64,000 bases of DNA from Micromonospora ferruginea. GTDB taxonomy: Bacteria; Actinomycetota; Actinomycetes; Mycobacteriales; Micromonosporaceae. The notes below the pieces were generated by a model that did not search any database, was not told the DNA's origin, and saw only the letters and a program-made list of their open reading frames with translations. Positions 15,393 through 24,225 of the stretch are shown one piece after another. Each line of letters opens with the position of its first letter. The stretch's first letter is position 1. Both the position numbers and the translations under genes were made by a program. The DNA lies in NCBI RefSeq assembly GCF_013694245.2, contig NZ_CP059322.2, positions 1,608,001 through 1,672,000 of the forward strand, in the 5' to 3' direction.

Positions 15393-16619
15393 ATGACGGA
15401 CACCTCGACGCATCAGGACACCACGGAGCCACCCGCGCCGCCGGCGTCCCCGTCGACCGTACGGGCCCGCTGGTCGGTGGTGCTGCTCTTCGTCATCATG
15501 GGCCTGGCCATCGGCGGCTGGTCCGCCCGCGTGCCCGAGGTGCGCGACGCGGTCGGCGTCGGCAACACCGGCTGGGGCCTGGCCAACATCGCCACCAACG
15601 CGGGGGAACTGGTCTCGCTGGTGGTGGTCGCGGTGCTGATCAGCCGGATCAACACCCGCCGGCTGGCGTTGGCCGGGGCCGCGCTGATCCTCGTCAACGC
15701 GCCGCTGCTGGCCGCGTCCACCACAGTGGTGGCGCTCGTCGCCGGGCTCGCGGTCTGGGGCTTCGCCGCCAACCTGCTGGCCACCCCGATGAACGCCCAG
15801 TCGGTGGAGGTGCAGAAGCGCTACGGGCGGCCGATCCTGTCCACCTTCCACGCCGGCTTCAGCATCGGCATGCTGATCGGCGGGCTCTGCGGCACCGCCG
15901 CCGCCGCGGTCGGGCTGTCGCCGTCCGCGCAGATGGCGATCACCAGCGTGCTGCTCGGCGCGCTGCTGCTCGGCACGCACCGGTGGCTGCCGGACACGCC
16001 CCGGCAGGAGACGAAGGAGGGGGAGGCCCGACGCGGGTTGCGCGAGCGGTTCACCCCGCAACTGCTGCTGCTCGCGGCGATCGCGTTCCTCGCCTCGTTC
16101 GTCGAGATGGCCGGCGCGCAGTGGAGCGCGCTCTACGCCACCGAGGTGGCCGGCGCCGCGGCGGTGCTGGCCGCCGCCACGTACACCTGTCTCTCGCTGG
16201 CCGCCACCGTGGCCCGGCTGTTCGGCGACCGGCTGGCCGGCCGGGTCGGCCGGGTGCGCTTCGTGCGGGTGTCCGCGCTGGTCGCCACCGTCGGCGTGGC
16301 GCTGCCGGTGGCGTACCCGCATCCGGCCGCGGTGATGGCCGGCTTCGCGCTGCTCGGCTTCGGTCTGGCCTGCGTGACCCCGACGGTGCTCGGCTTCGCC
16401 GGCGAGCAGCCCGGCCTGACCTCCGGCGAGGGCGTCTCCGTGGTGGCGATGGGGCAGTGGCCCGGCGCGCTGCTCGCGGCGCCGGTGATCGGCCTGCTCG
16501 CCGGGGCGTTGAACCTGCGGACCGCGTTCCTGTTGGTGGCCGTGCTGGCGCTGGCCATCGTGGCGTTGATGGGCCTGGTGCGCGCCCGGGCGCTGCCCGG
16601 GGAGAGCCCGGCGACCTGA
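15393..16619 (+). CDS. MFS transporter (YbjJ/fucose-permease-like)
   Basis: A 408-residue major facilitator with 12 predicted hydrophobic helices. The N-terminal half reads FVIMGLAIGGWSARVPEV, a start typical of YbjJ-like carriers, with TPMNAQSVEVQKRYGRPILS in the loop after helix 5. It has a hydrophilic loop mid-protein (about 205-225) as expected between the two six-helix bundles. AAAGG precedes the ATG. As the only transporter in the cluster, it is the best candidate for product export and self-protection. Substrate is not deducible. Confidence 0.85.
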   Translation: MTDTSTHQDTTEPPAPPASPSTVRARWSVVLLFVIMGLAIGGWSARVPEVRDAVGVGNTGWGLANIATNAGELVSLVVVAVLISRINTRRLALAGAALILVNAPLLAASTTVVALVAGLAVWGFAANLLATPMNAQSVEVQKRYGRPILSTFHAGFSIGMLIGGLCGTAAAAVGLSPSAQMAITSVLLGALLLGTHRWLPDTPRQETKEGEARRGLRERFTPQLLLLAAIAFLASFVEMAGAQWSALYATEVAGAAAVLAAATYTCLSLAATVARLFGDRLAGRVGRVRFVRVSALVATVGVALPVAYPHPAAVMAGFALLGFGLACVTPTVLGFAGEQPGLTSGEGVSVVAMGQWPGALLAAPVIGLLAGALNLRTAFLLVAVLALAIVALMGLVRARALPGESPAT

Positions 16620-16698
16620 CCGGGGGCGTGGTGTTGGGAAGGCGACCGCTGTCCGGTAGCCGATATGGGAATCCCAGGCCGCCTCCTATGGTCCGCTC

Positions 16699-17463
16699 GT
16701 GACGCTTCCCACCGCCACGGCGGACCAGGCGTGGGTGCGCGAGACGGCGACCGTGATCGGGGCGTTGCACGGTCGTCCGCTCGTCGACACCGTCCTGGCC
16801 GCCGTCGCTCGCCGCCTGCAGAGCGACCTGTCCACCTACGCCGAACTCGACCTGGCCACGCTGCACCCACCCGGCCTCACCGCCGACCGCCCGGTCGACC
16901 GGGCGCTGATCCGCCGGATGCACGACCAGGTGACCGACCATCCGCTGTTCGCGCCGACCGTGCGGGACTCGCAATCCTGTCCCGCGCCGCCGATGCAGGT
17001 GACCGACGTGCTGCCGGAGCACCGGTGGCGGCGGCACGCGCTCTACCAGGAGGTGCTGGCGCCGCGCGGCATCGGAGCGCACACGGTCACGCTCGTGGTC
17101 GGCGCGGCCCCGGTGCTGCGCTGGTACCAGTTCAACCGCGACCGGGCCTTCGACGCGCGGGAGATGGACCTGCTGGCCCGGGTCCAGCCGGCGTTGATCG
17201 CGGTGCACGCGTGGCGTCGCCGGCCCGCCGCCGTGGTCCTGCCCGGCGGCTCGACGCTCACCGGGCGGGAGGTGGAGGTGCTGCGCGGCATCGCCGACGG
17301 GCTGACCGTGCCGGCCGCCGCGCGCCGGCTCGGCCTGGCCGCCGGCACGGCCCGCAAGCACCTGGAGAACGTGCACCGCAAGCTGGGCACCTCCGGACCG
17401 GTCGCCACCGTGATGAGGGCGATCGAACTCGGCATCCTGGAGGTGCCCGGCCCGCGCGCCTAG
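16699..17463 (+). CDS. LuxR-type transcriptional regulator
   Basis: A 254-residue protein with a C-terminal LuxR/FixJ helix-turn-helix (from LTGREVEVLRGIADG through AARRLGLAAGTARKHLENVH to KLGTSG, about residues 187-235). The N-terminal 180 residues resemble the GAF-like sensory part of small LuxR regulators common beside actinomycete clusters; no receiver Asp pattern was found. The GTG at 16699 is the best in-frame start. Upstream at 16666-16676 is an 11-bp palindrome, TGGGAATCCCA, a possible operator. Being last in the plus-strand group, it is the plausible pathway-specific regulator. The stop codon overlaps that of the convergent gene through a shared CTAG. Confidence 0.85.
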   Translation: MTLPTATADQAWVRETATVIGALHGRPLVDTVLAAVARRLQSDLSTYAELDLATLHPPGLTADRPVDRALIRRMHDQVTDHPLFAPTVRDSQSCPAPPMQVTDVLPEHRWRRHALYQEVLAPRGIGAHTVTLVVGAAPVLRWYQFNRDRAFDAREMDLLARVQPALIAVHAWRRRPAAVVLPGGSTLTGREVEVLRGIADGLTVPAAARRLGLAAGTARKHLENVHRKLGTSGPVATVMRAIELGILEVPGPRA

Positions 17464-17987
17464 CTGGTGGCGCAGGGCAGCGGCGCGCCCCGGCAGGCCC
17501 CGATCAGCGACCCGATCTCGACCTGGCCGATCCGCCGGTCGCTCAGGACGACGTCCACCACGGCCGCGGTGTCGCCGACCGGCAGGTCCACCACCACGTC
17601 CGCCTCCGTGGTCCGGGGCGTGTCGTGCGCCTTCCCCTTGATGCCGTACACCCGCACAGCCAGCGGGTCGTCCAGCGTGAGCGTGTCCAGCACCGCGCCG
17701 GCGGTGTCGCGCACGACGAGCTGGAACGGCCCACCGGTGCCCCGCAGCGACGACGGGAAGCCGCGGTCGATCTCCAGCAGCGTCGGGGCGGCGCCCCGCG
17801 CCGACACGCGCAGCCCGAGCCGCAGGTGGGTGCCCGTGGTCGGGTTCGCCGGGTCGACGGTCGGCGCGGGCACGACCGGCGCCGCGCCGGCCGGCGTCGG
17901 CGCGGCCTGCGAGGCCACCGCGACGGCGCCCAGCAACGGCAGCGCGAGCGCCGCCACCACCAGGGTTCGGATACGTTGGTTCAGCAT
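17460..17987 (-). CDS. Small exported protein of unknown function
   Basis: A 175-residue protein with an N-terminal signal peptide (RIRTLVVAALALPLLGAV, then an AxA-type cleavage region near residue 30). The mature part is beta-rich, with LRLGLRVSARG and VVVDLPVGDTAAVVDVVLSD, and ends with two Cys that could form a disulfide. No family was recognised. Its ATG (17985-17987) overlaps the end of the upstream secreted metallopeptidase gene by 7 nt in another frame (ATGCTGA), so the two are made together. It may be a partner or inhibitor of that peptidase; this is a guess from context. Confidence 0.7.
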   Translation of the reverse strand: MLNQRIRTLVVAALALPLLGAVAVASQAAPTPAGAAPVVPAPTVDPANPTTGTHLRLGLRVSARGAAPTLLEIDRGFPSSLRGTGGPFQLVVRDTAGAVLDTLTLDDPLAVRVYGIKGKAHDTPRTTEADVVVDLPVGDTAAVVDVVLSDRRIGQVEIGSLIGACRGAPLPCATS

Positions 17988-20215
17988 TGCCCTCTCCCGC
18001 ATCGTGCGAAGGTCGCCTCGGCGGCCCGGATGTCGTCGGCCCGCTCGACCGAGTTGTTGATCATGACGTCGCTCATCGGCCCGTCGCTGCGCCACCAGCC
18101 GGTCGGGCTCACCCCGTCGGTGATCTCGTTGCAGGTGCTCGCGTCCGACCCGGACCGCTGACAGTCCGACAGCGACCGGTAGGTGTTCTTCCCCTCGCCG
18201 TACCAGTAGCCGCCGTCGCAGCAGTACTCGTCGCCCTCGTGGTAGGCGCTGTGGTGCAACTCGTGCCAGCCCACCGTCGGCGAGTCGGCGGTGAACACGC
18301 TGCCGGAGGCGTTGTCCCGGCAGTTGACGGTGTGCAGCACACCGTTGGTCTCGGCGAAGCTGACCGGGCTGAACCCGGTACGCCGGCACAACGCGTCGCC
18401 GTCCGGGCTGACCGTCACCTCGACCGGTACGTTCTGCACCCAGATCCCCACCTGCGACCAGTGCGTGGCGATCGAGCTGGGGAACACCCGCGAACGGATG
18501 CCGAGGAGCTGCCACGCGTTGTCGTCGACGGCGTTGCCGAACTGCCGCGCGCCGTCCAGCGTGGACGTGTCGTAGCCGGTGCCCGGCGCGTACGCCACGT
18601 CGATGGTCTGGTTCAGCGGTCTGGTGTTCACCCGACCGTTCGCGTCCACCACCGCCGGCACGCTGGCCCGCCACAGCGGCACCAGGGTGACCTCCGGCGT
18701 CTGCGACGGCTCCGGCGGATTCAGGTCGGTGATCCGCCAGTCCGCCGTCGCCGTGCGCATGTCCGGCACCCCGTCCGCCTCGCTGGCGGTCACCCGGTAG
18801 GCGACCGCCGCGCCGGCCAGGATGTCCGCCGGGATCACCGCCTGGCACTCGCTGACCTGCAGGCAGGTCCTGACCACGCGCGGCGTGAGGGTCACCGGCC
18901 GCCCGATCCAGCCGGCCGGGCTCATCTCCACCGTGATCCGGGCCGCCGGCCGGGCGGTGTGGTCGGCGCCGACCACCGTGGCGCGGATGGACGTGCCCGG
19001 CACGGCCTGCGGGTTGACCGCCGGGACGCCCGGCTCGGCCAACGCGTACACCTCCAGGCCCGCCGGCGGGTCCGACACCGGCACGGTACGCGAGGCGGCC
19101 GGGAACGCCCGCCCGTCGTCGGCGGCGCCCTCCAGCGTGAACACGTAGCTGCCGGGCGTGGCCCAGGAACCGTCGGCGTGCCGTCCGGTCCAGGAGAACG
19201 AGACCGGGCCGGCGGCACGCCGCACGTCGGCGGTACGGAACACCTCGACGCCGCCGCGCAACACGCGCATCCGGAACGTGCCGGCCGCCGGCACCACCGC
19301 GCTCACCACGATCGGCCCGCTGCGGTACTGCCAGTTGGTGGCCGGCTGGCTGGTCATGTCGGCGAAGGCCAGCGCGACCCGCTGGATGACCCGGGCCTGG
19401 GTGGTCCGCGCCGAGCCGCCGTCGACCGGGTCGGCGACCGTGATGGTGTATCCGCCGACCGGCGCGTACGACCCGTCGGACCACCGGCCGTCCCAGTCGA
19501 CGTTGAACGCGCCGCCGTAGAACGGGGCCTCGGCGCGCACGAACGACGCCCCGCTCGCCTGCGAGGTGATGGTGAAGCGCAACGCCGACGGCACCGACAG
19601 CGAGCCGCTGATCGTCAGCCGCTCGCCGAGCCGCGGGTCGAACTCGCGGGGCGTCCCGGTGGGCGCCGGCGACGAGATGGTGATGCTCGTGGGCCGGGCC
19701 GCGACGGTCACCGTGAAGACGGCCCGGGACGGACCGCCGCTGGTGCTCCACCGGGACGTGCCGGCCCGGCCACCGAGCAGGTTCGTCGTCGCCCAGTCCT
19801 TGGCCGTGCCGGGGTTGAGATCCGCCTGTTCCCGGCTGCCGCCCTCGGTGGAGTCGTCCTCCCACAGCTCGAAGTTGACCCGGAAGTTGCCGGTGACCGA
19901 GCGTCCGGCGCAGACCGTGCGGGGCGTGACGATGTCCGTCCCGGGGGCCGCCGGGAGGGCCATCTCGCAGCGCTGCTGCTGACCGTCGTCCTGGGTGAGG
20001 ATCGCCACGCCGAACAGCTCCGGCGGGTCGCAGACGACGAGCCAGACCCGGTCGAGACACTCGGTGGTGTGCATCTCGTCGACGGTGACGGTGACCGTCG
20101 AGCCGTAGCTGGCGGCGGCCGGCGCGGCCGGCGTCGCGGCGGCGAACGCCACCCCCACCACCGTGGCCAGCGCCGCCGCCAGGAACGGCCGTAGCCGTTG
20201 ACGTATCCGTTTCAC
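17981..20215 (-). CDS. Secreted zinc metallopeptidase, M64-like, with Ig-like repeats
   Basis: A 744-residue exported protein. The GTG start at 20215 has GGGGGG upstream and is followed by a classic signal peptide (KRIRQRLRPFLAAALATVV, then a run of Ala). Two FlgD-like Ig repeats are visible: WDGRWSDGSYAPVGGYTITV and WTGRHADGSWATPGSYVFTL. Near the C-terminus HELHHSAYHEGDEY (residues 651-664) is an HExxH zinc site followed six residues later by DEY, the spacing of the M64 (IgA-peptidase-like) motif HExxHxxxxxxDEY. Eight or more Cys in the mature protein suggest disulfides. It is followed by a coupled small exported protein. A catalytic role is inferred from the motif only. Confidence 0.72.
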   Translation of the reverse strand: MKRIRQRLRPFLAAALATVVGVAFAAATPAAPAAASYGSTVTVTVDEMHTTECLDRVWLVVCDPPELFGVAILTQDDGQQQRCEMALPAAPGTDIVTPRTVCAGRSVTGNFRVNFELWEDDSTEGGSREQADLNPGTAKDWATTNLLGGRAGTSRWSTSGGPSRAVFTVTVAARPTSITISSPAPTGTPREFDPRLGERLTISGSLSVPSALRFTITSQASGASFVRAEAPFYGGAFNVDWDGRWSDGSYAPVGGYTITVADPVDGGSARTTQARVIQRVALAFADMTSQPATNWQYRSGPIVVSAVVPAAGTFRMRVLRGGVEVFRTADVRRAAGPVSFSWTGRHADGSWATPGSYVFTLEGAADDGRAFPAASRTVPVSDPPAGLEVYALAEPGVPAVNPQAVPGTSIRATVVGADHTARPAARITVEMSPAGWIGRPVTLTPRVVRTCLQVSECQAVIPADILAGAAVAYRVTASEADGVPDMRTATADWRITDLNPPEPSQTPEVTLVPLWRASVPAVVDANGRVNTRPLNQTIDVAYAPGTGYDTSTLDGARQFGNAVDDNAWQLLGIRSRVFPSSIATHWSQVGIWVQNVPVEVTVSPDGDALCRRTGFSPVSFAETNGVLHTVNCRDNASGSVFTADSPTVGWHELHHSAYHEGDEYCCDGGYWYGEGKNTYRSLSDCQRSGSDASTCNEITDGVSPTGWWRSDGPMSDVMINNSVERADDIRAAEATFARCGRGQC

Positions 20216-20373
20216 GTGCGTTCCCCCCTCGTCCGCCGACACCCACGCCGGGCTCGGCGCAGACAACTGTGCGGATCGGGGGAGGCGCGGGCGATACGCG
20301 CATGCGCGTAGCCGACGCCGGCGTGCCGTGCCCGCCCCGGCCGCGCTCGCGGCGGCCGGGGCGCCGACAGCGG

Positions 20374-21396
20374 TCAGAAGTCGTCGTCGAACGTGACCCG
20401 GCCGGTCACGCCGACCTGGTAGGCCGACACCCGCCGCTCGAAGAAGTTCGACAGCTCCTGCACGTCCTGCAACTCCATGAACGCGAACGGGTTGCCGCTG
20501 CCGTACATCGGCGTCATGCCCAGCGCGGCCAGCCGGCGGTCGGCCACGTGTTGCAGGTAGAGCCGCATGTCGGCCGAGGACATCCCGGAGACGCCCTGGT
20601 CGAGCAGGTCCTCGGCGAACTGCGCCTCACACTCCACCGCCTCGGCCAGCATCTCCCGTACCTGCCGTTCCATCCCGGCGTCGAACAGCTCCGGCTCCTC
20701 GGCGCGCACGGTGTCCACCACGTCGAAGGCGAACGCCATGTGCATCGACTCGTCGCGGAACACCCAGTTGGTGCCGGACGCCAGCCCGTTGAGCAGACCC
20801 CGCGAGCGCAGGAAGTAGACGTAGGCGAACGCGCCGTAGAAGAACAGCCCCTCGATGCAGGCGGCGAAGCAGATCAGGTTGAGCAGGAACGCCCGCCGGT
20901 CGTCGCGGGTGCGCAGCTCCCGCAGCGCGAAGACGGAGTCGATCCACCGGAAGCAGAACTCGGCCTTGCGGGCGATCGACGGGATGTTCTCCACCGCCGC
21001 GAACGCGGCGAACCGCTCGGCCTCGTCCGGCACGTAGGTGTCCAGCAGGTTCAGGTAGAACTGGACGTGCACCGCCTCCTCGAAGAGCTGCCGGGACAGG
21101 TAGAGCCGGCCCTCCGGGGAGTTGACGTGCTGGTAGAGGTTGAGCACCAGGTTGTTGGCGACGATGGTGTCGCCGGTGGCGAAGAACGCCACCAGGCGCG
21201 ACACCAGGTGCCGCTCGGCCGGCGAGAGCCGGTCCAGGTCGGCCAGGTCGGCGTGCAGGTCCACCTCCTCGACGGCCCAGGTGTTCTTGATCGCGTCCTT
21301 GTACCTGTCGAAGAAGTGCGGGTACCGCATCGGGCGCAGGGTCAGGTTCATGCCCGGGTCGAGCAGCATGGGCCGGGTCTCGGCGGTCGCGGTCAC
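20374..21396 (-). CDS. nrdB: Class I ribonucleotide reductase, beta subunit
   Basis: A 340-residue R2 subunit that houses the di-iron centre. Ligands are seen in FFATGDTIVANN (Asp76), LFEEAVHVQFY (Glu107, His110), ACIEGLFFY (Glu182) and FRDESMHM (Glu216, His219). The radical Tyr is Tyr114, four residues after the His as in E. coli NrdB, and a Tyr near the C-terminus can serve radical transfer. The GTG start overlaps the nrdA stop (GTGA), so the subunits are translated together. With NrdA it reduces ribonucleotides for DNA synthesis. No nrdS-like regulator follows, unlike the Streptomyces nrdABS operon. Confidence 0.96.
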   Translation of the reverse strand: MTATAETRPMLLDPGMNLTLRPMRYPHFFDRYKDAIKNTWAVEEVDLHADLADLDRLSPAERHLVSRLVAFFATGDTIVANNLVLNLYQHVNSPEGRLYLSRQLFEEAVHVQFYLNLLDTYVPDEAERFAAFAAVENIPSIARKAEFCFRWIDSVFALRELRTRDDRRAFLLNLICFAACIEGLFFYGAFAYVYFLRSRGLLNGLASGTNWVFRDESMHMAFAFDVVDTVRAEEPELFDAGMERQVREMLAEAVECEAQFAEDLLDQGVSGMSSADMRLYLQHVADRRLAALGMTPMYGSGNPFAFMELQDVQELSNFFERRVSAYQVGVTGRVTFDDDF

Positions 21397-23747
21397 TGGC
21401 AGGCCTCGCAGCTCTCGGGGTTCTCCAGGGAGCAGGCCGTGGCCGCGTCGGCGACCGGGGCGAGCACCGGCGCGACGGTGGCCTGCTGGATCCGGGTGGC
21501 GGGTCGGGACCGCAGGTAGTAGGTGGTCTTCAGGCCGGACGCCCAGGCGTACCGGTACATCGAGGAGAGCTTGCCGATGGTCGGCGCGCTCAGGAACAGG
21601 TTCAGCGACTGCGACTGGTCGACGTAGGGCGCGCGGGCGGCGGCCAGGTCGATCAGCGCCCGCTGCGGCAGCTCCCACGCGGTGCGGAACAGCTCCCGCA
21701 CCTCCGCGGGCAGCTCGTCGAGGCCCTGCACCGAGCCCTCCGCGCGCCGGATCCGGTCGCGGACCTGCGGCGTCCACCGCCCGCGGGCCTTCAGCTCCCG
21801 CACCAGGTACGTGTTGACCTGGAGGAACTCGCCGGACATGGTCTCGCGCTTGAACAGGTTGGACACCTGCGGCTCGACGCACTCGTAACAGCCGGCGATC
21901 GAGGCGATGGTCGCGGTCGGCGCGATCGCCACCAGCAGCGAGTTGCGCAGCCCGTGCGCGGCGACCCGCGCCCGCAGCGCAGCCCACCGCTCGCGCTGCG
22001 CGGGCTCCGCGCCCCACAGGTCCGGGTGCAGGTCACCCTTCGCAGCCCGGGTCTGCGGGTACGCCGGATGCGGGCCGAACCGTTCGGCCAACCCGGCGGA
22101 CGTCTCCAGCGCGGTCAGCAGGATCTCCTCCTGCACCCGGGTGGACAGCTCCCGCGCCGCCGCCGAGTCGAACGGCAGGCGCAACGTGAAGAACGCGTCC
22201 TGCAGGCCCATCAGCCCCAACCCGACCGGCCGCCAGCGGGGGTTCGACGCCGCCGCCTGCGCGGCCGGGTAGTAGTTGATGTCGATCACCCGGTCGAGGA
22301 AGACCACCGCGGTACGCACGGTGGCCCGCAGCGCCTCCCAGTCGACGCCGGCGGCGGTGACGTGCGCGCCGAGGTTGACCGAGCCGAGGTTGCACACCGC
22401 CGTCTCGGCGTCGTCGTTGACCTCCAGGATCTCGGTGCACAGGTTGGACAGGTGGATGACGTTGCCCGGCTCACCGGTCTGGTTGGACAGCCGGTTCGCG
22501 GCGTCCTTGAACGTCATCCAGCCGTTGCCGGTCTGCGCCAGCGTCCGCATCATCCGCCCGTACAGGTCCCGGGCCTTCACCACCCGGACCGCCTTCTTCT
22601 CCGCCGCCCGGTACGCGGCGTCGAACGCCTCGCCGTACAGGTCGGGCAGCTCCGGCGCGTCCGACGGGTCGATCAGCGACCAGTCGGCGTCGGCCTCCAC
22701 CCGGCGCATGAACTCGTCCGGGATCCAGTTGGCCAGGTTCAGGTTGTGGGTACGCCGGGACTCCTCGCCGGTGTTGTCCCGCAGCTCCAGGAACTCCTCC
22801 ACGTCCGGGTGCCACGGTTCCAGGTAGACGCAGGCCGCGCCCTTGCGCCGGCCGCCCTGGTTGACCGCGGCCACCCCGGCGTCGAGCGTCTTGAGGAACG
22901 GCACGATGCCGTTCGAGCGCCCGTTCGTGCCCCGGATCAGCGCGCCCCGCCCGCGCACCCGCGACCAGGAGATGCCGATGCCGCCGGAGAACTTCGACAG
23001 CTTCGCGACCTGGTGGTACCGCTCGTAGATCGAGTCCAACTCGTCGCGCGGGGAGTCCACCAGGAAGCACGACGACATCTGGGTGTGCCGGGTGCCGGAG
23101 TTGAACAGCGTGGGGGAGCTGGGCAGGTAGGCCAGGCGCGACATCAGCCGGTAGAAGTCGACCGCCTCGCCCGGCGTCTGCGACAGCCCGCAGGCCACCC
23201 GCAGCAGCCAGTACTGCGGCGTCTCCACCACCAGCCGCGTCTCCGGGTGCCGCAGCAGGTAGCGGTCCGCCACCGTGCGCAGTCCGAAGTACTCGAACCG
23301 CAGGTCGCCGGCCGGGTCCACGGCGTCGTCCAGCTCACCGGCGTGCCGGGCCACGAACGCGGCGGTGTCGTCGCCGACCAGCCCCAGCCCGTGCGCGTAC
23401 CCGATCGACTGGCTGAAGCGCGTCACCTGCTGCCCACGGACCTCCTCGTCCACGTACGCGGCCAGCAGGCGGGCGGCCAGCTTCGAGTACTGCGGCTCCT
23501 CGCCGATCAGCTCCGCCGCGGTCTGGATCGACAACCGGTCCAGCTCCGACGTGGTCGCCCCGTCGTAGAGCCCGCTGATCGTCCGGGTGGCGACCCGCAG
23601 CGGGTCCACCTCGTCGAGGTCGGCGACCCACCGCTCGACCGCCCGGACGATCCGGTTGACGTCGACCGGCTCGGTGTCGCCGTCCCGCTTGCGGACCCGC
23701 ATCGCCAGCCGGCGCTGCTCCGGAGGGTTCTCCCGCACGACCGTCAT
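21393..23747 (-). CDS. nrdA: Class I ribonucleotide reductase, alpha subunit
   Basis: A 784-residue catalytic subunit. Features: an N-terminal ATP-cone (RKRDGDTEPVDVNRIVRAVE), LPSSPTLFNSGTRHTQMSSC with the first active-site Cys, SKFSGGIGISWSRVR, NLCTEILEV with the thiyl-radical Cys, NLGSVNLG, IAPTATIASIAGC, and a C-terminal redox pair in ESCEACQ. The ATP cone implies allosteric activity control. RBS GAGGAGAGG lies just before the ATG. A cobalamin riboswitch and tandem NrdR boxes lie upstream, so expression should fall when B12 is present and a B12-dependent class II reductase (nrdJ, elsewhere) can work, as known in Streptomyces. Confidence 0.97.
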   Translation of the reverse strand: MTVVRENPPEQRRLAMRVRKRDGDTEPVDVNRIVRAVERWVADLDEVDPLRVATRTISGLYDGATTSELDRLSIQTAAELIGEEPQYSKLAARLLAAYVDEEVRGQQVTRFSQSIGYAHGLGLVGDDTAAFVARHAGELDDAVDPAGDLRFEYFGLRTVADRYLLRHPETRLVVETPQYWLLRVACGLSQTPGEAVDFYRLMSRLAYLPSSPTLFNSGTRHTQMSSCFLVDSPRDELDSIYERYHQVAKLSKFSGGIGISWSRVRGRGALIRGTNGRSNGIVPFLKTLDAGVAAVNQGGRRKGAACVYLEPWHPDVEEFLELRDNTGEESRRTHNLNLANWIPDEFMRRVEADADWSLIDPSDAPELPDLYGEAFDAAYRAAEKKAVRVVKARDLYGRMMRTLAQTGNGWMTFKDAANRLSNQTGEPGNVIHLSNLCTEILEVNDDAETAVCNLGSVNLGAHVTAAGVDWEALRATVRTAVVFLDRVIDINYYPAAQAAASNPRWRPVGLGLMGLQDAFFTLRLPFDSAAARELSTRVQEEILLTALETSAGLAERFGPHPAYPQTRAAKGDLHPDLWGAEPAQRERWAALRARVAAHGLRNSLLVAIAPTATIASIAGCYECVEPQVSNLFKRETMSGEFLQVNTYLVRELKARGRWTPQVRDRIRRAEGSVQGLDELPAEVRELFRTAWELPQRALIDLAAARAPYVDQSQSLNLFLSAPTIGKLSSMYRYAWASGLKTTYYLRSRPATRIQQATVAPVLAPVADAATACSLENPESCEACQ

Positions 23748-23885
23748 GACCTCTCCTCGCTGTCACTCCGATGGCCTCGGACGGCGGGAGACGCCAACAG
23801 GCACGGCACGCACGGCCGGCCCGGCTGCTGGCGTCGGTCGTCCCGCGCGACCGTCGACCGCCGCGCGCGGCAGCGCACGGCGCGC

Positions 23886-24062
23886 TGGCAGGTCTTCGGA
23901 CTCGCGGGCGTCGTACTCGTTCCTACTGGCCGTCGCTTCCCAGGCCGGTGGCCCAGTGCTGATGACGGCGGTCGTTCCCACTCACCGCTGCGGGGCAGTC
24001 CCGGACTTCCACCGGGTTCCCTCTTGCCTCGGCCGCACCCGTGGGGCGCGGCCGAACCAGCT
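23886..24062 (-). promoter_or_regulatory. Cobalamin (B12) riboswitch in the nrdAB leader
   Basis: Read on the minus strand, the leader contains AGGGAACCCGGTGGAAGTCC, then GGGACTGCCCCGCAGCGGTG, then GGGAACGACC, and ends with the highly conserved AGTCCGAAGACCTGCC (complement of 23887-23902). These are the core blocks of the cobalamin riboswitch in the right order and spacing. About 138 nt separate it from the nrdA start; GACGCCA (23790-23796) and TGGCGTC (23829-23835) could form a stem there as part of the expression platform. Regulation of nrdAB by B12 is established in Streptomyces coelicolor. Confidence 0.92.
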
Positions 24063-24068
24063 ACGGGG

Positions 24069-24116
24069 ACACCATATATGGCGGTGCCGGCGTGTGGGCA
24101 ACACCAGATGTCGGGT
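24069..24116 (-). promoter_or_regulatory. Tandem NrdR boxes upstream of nrdAB
   Basis: Box 1 at 24069-24084 reads ACACCATATATGGCGG, close to the NrdR consensus ACACWATATATWGTGT. Box 2 at 24101-24116 reads ACACCAGATGTCGGGT, a weaker match. The two start 32 bp apart, about three helical turns, as is usual for paired NrdR sites. They lie just upstream of the riboswitch, where the promoter should be. Confidence 0.8.
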
Positions 24117-24225
24117 CCGGCGTGTCGGCTTCGTCTCAGCGGGCGAATGGCGCTCGGGAGCGCCGGCGACGATACTCGCCGGCTGCTGCGTTCCTGCTGC
24201 GCCTGCACCTCGACCGCGAGGCGAA

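Noticed and set aside
17460..17463. CTAG shared by two convergent stop codons (also at 48968-48971)
   Set aside because: A four-base overlap of two TAG stops is a simple effect of compact convergent genes; two cases do not suggest a function.
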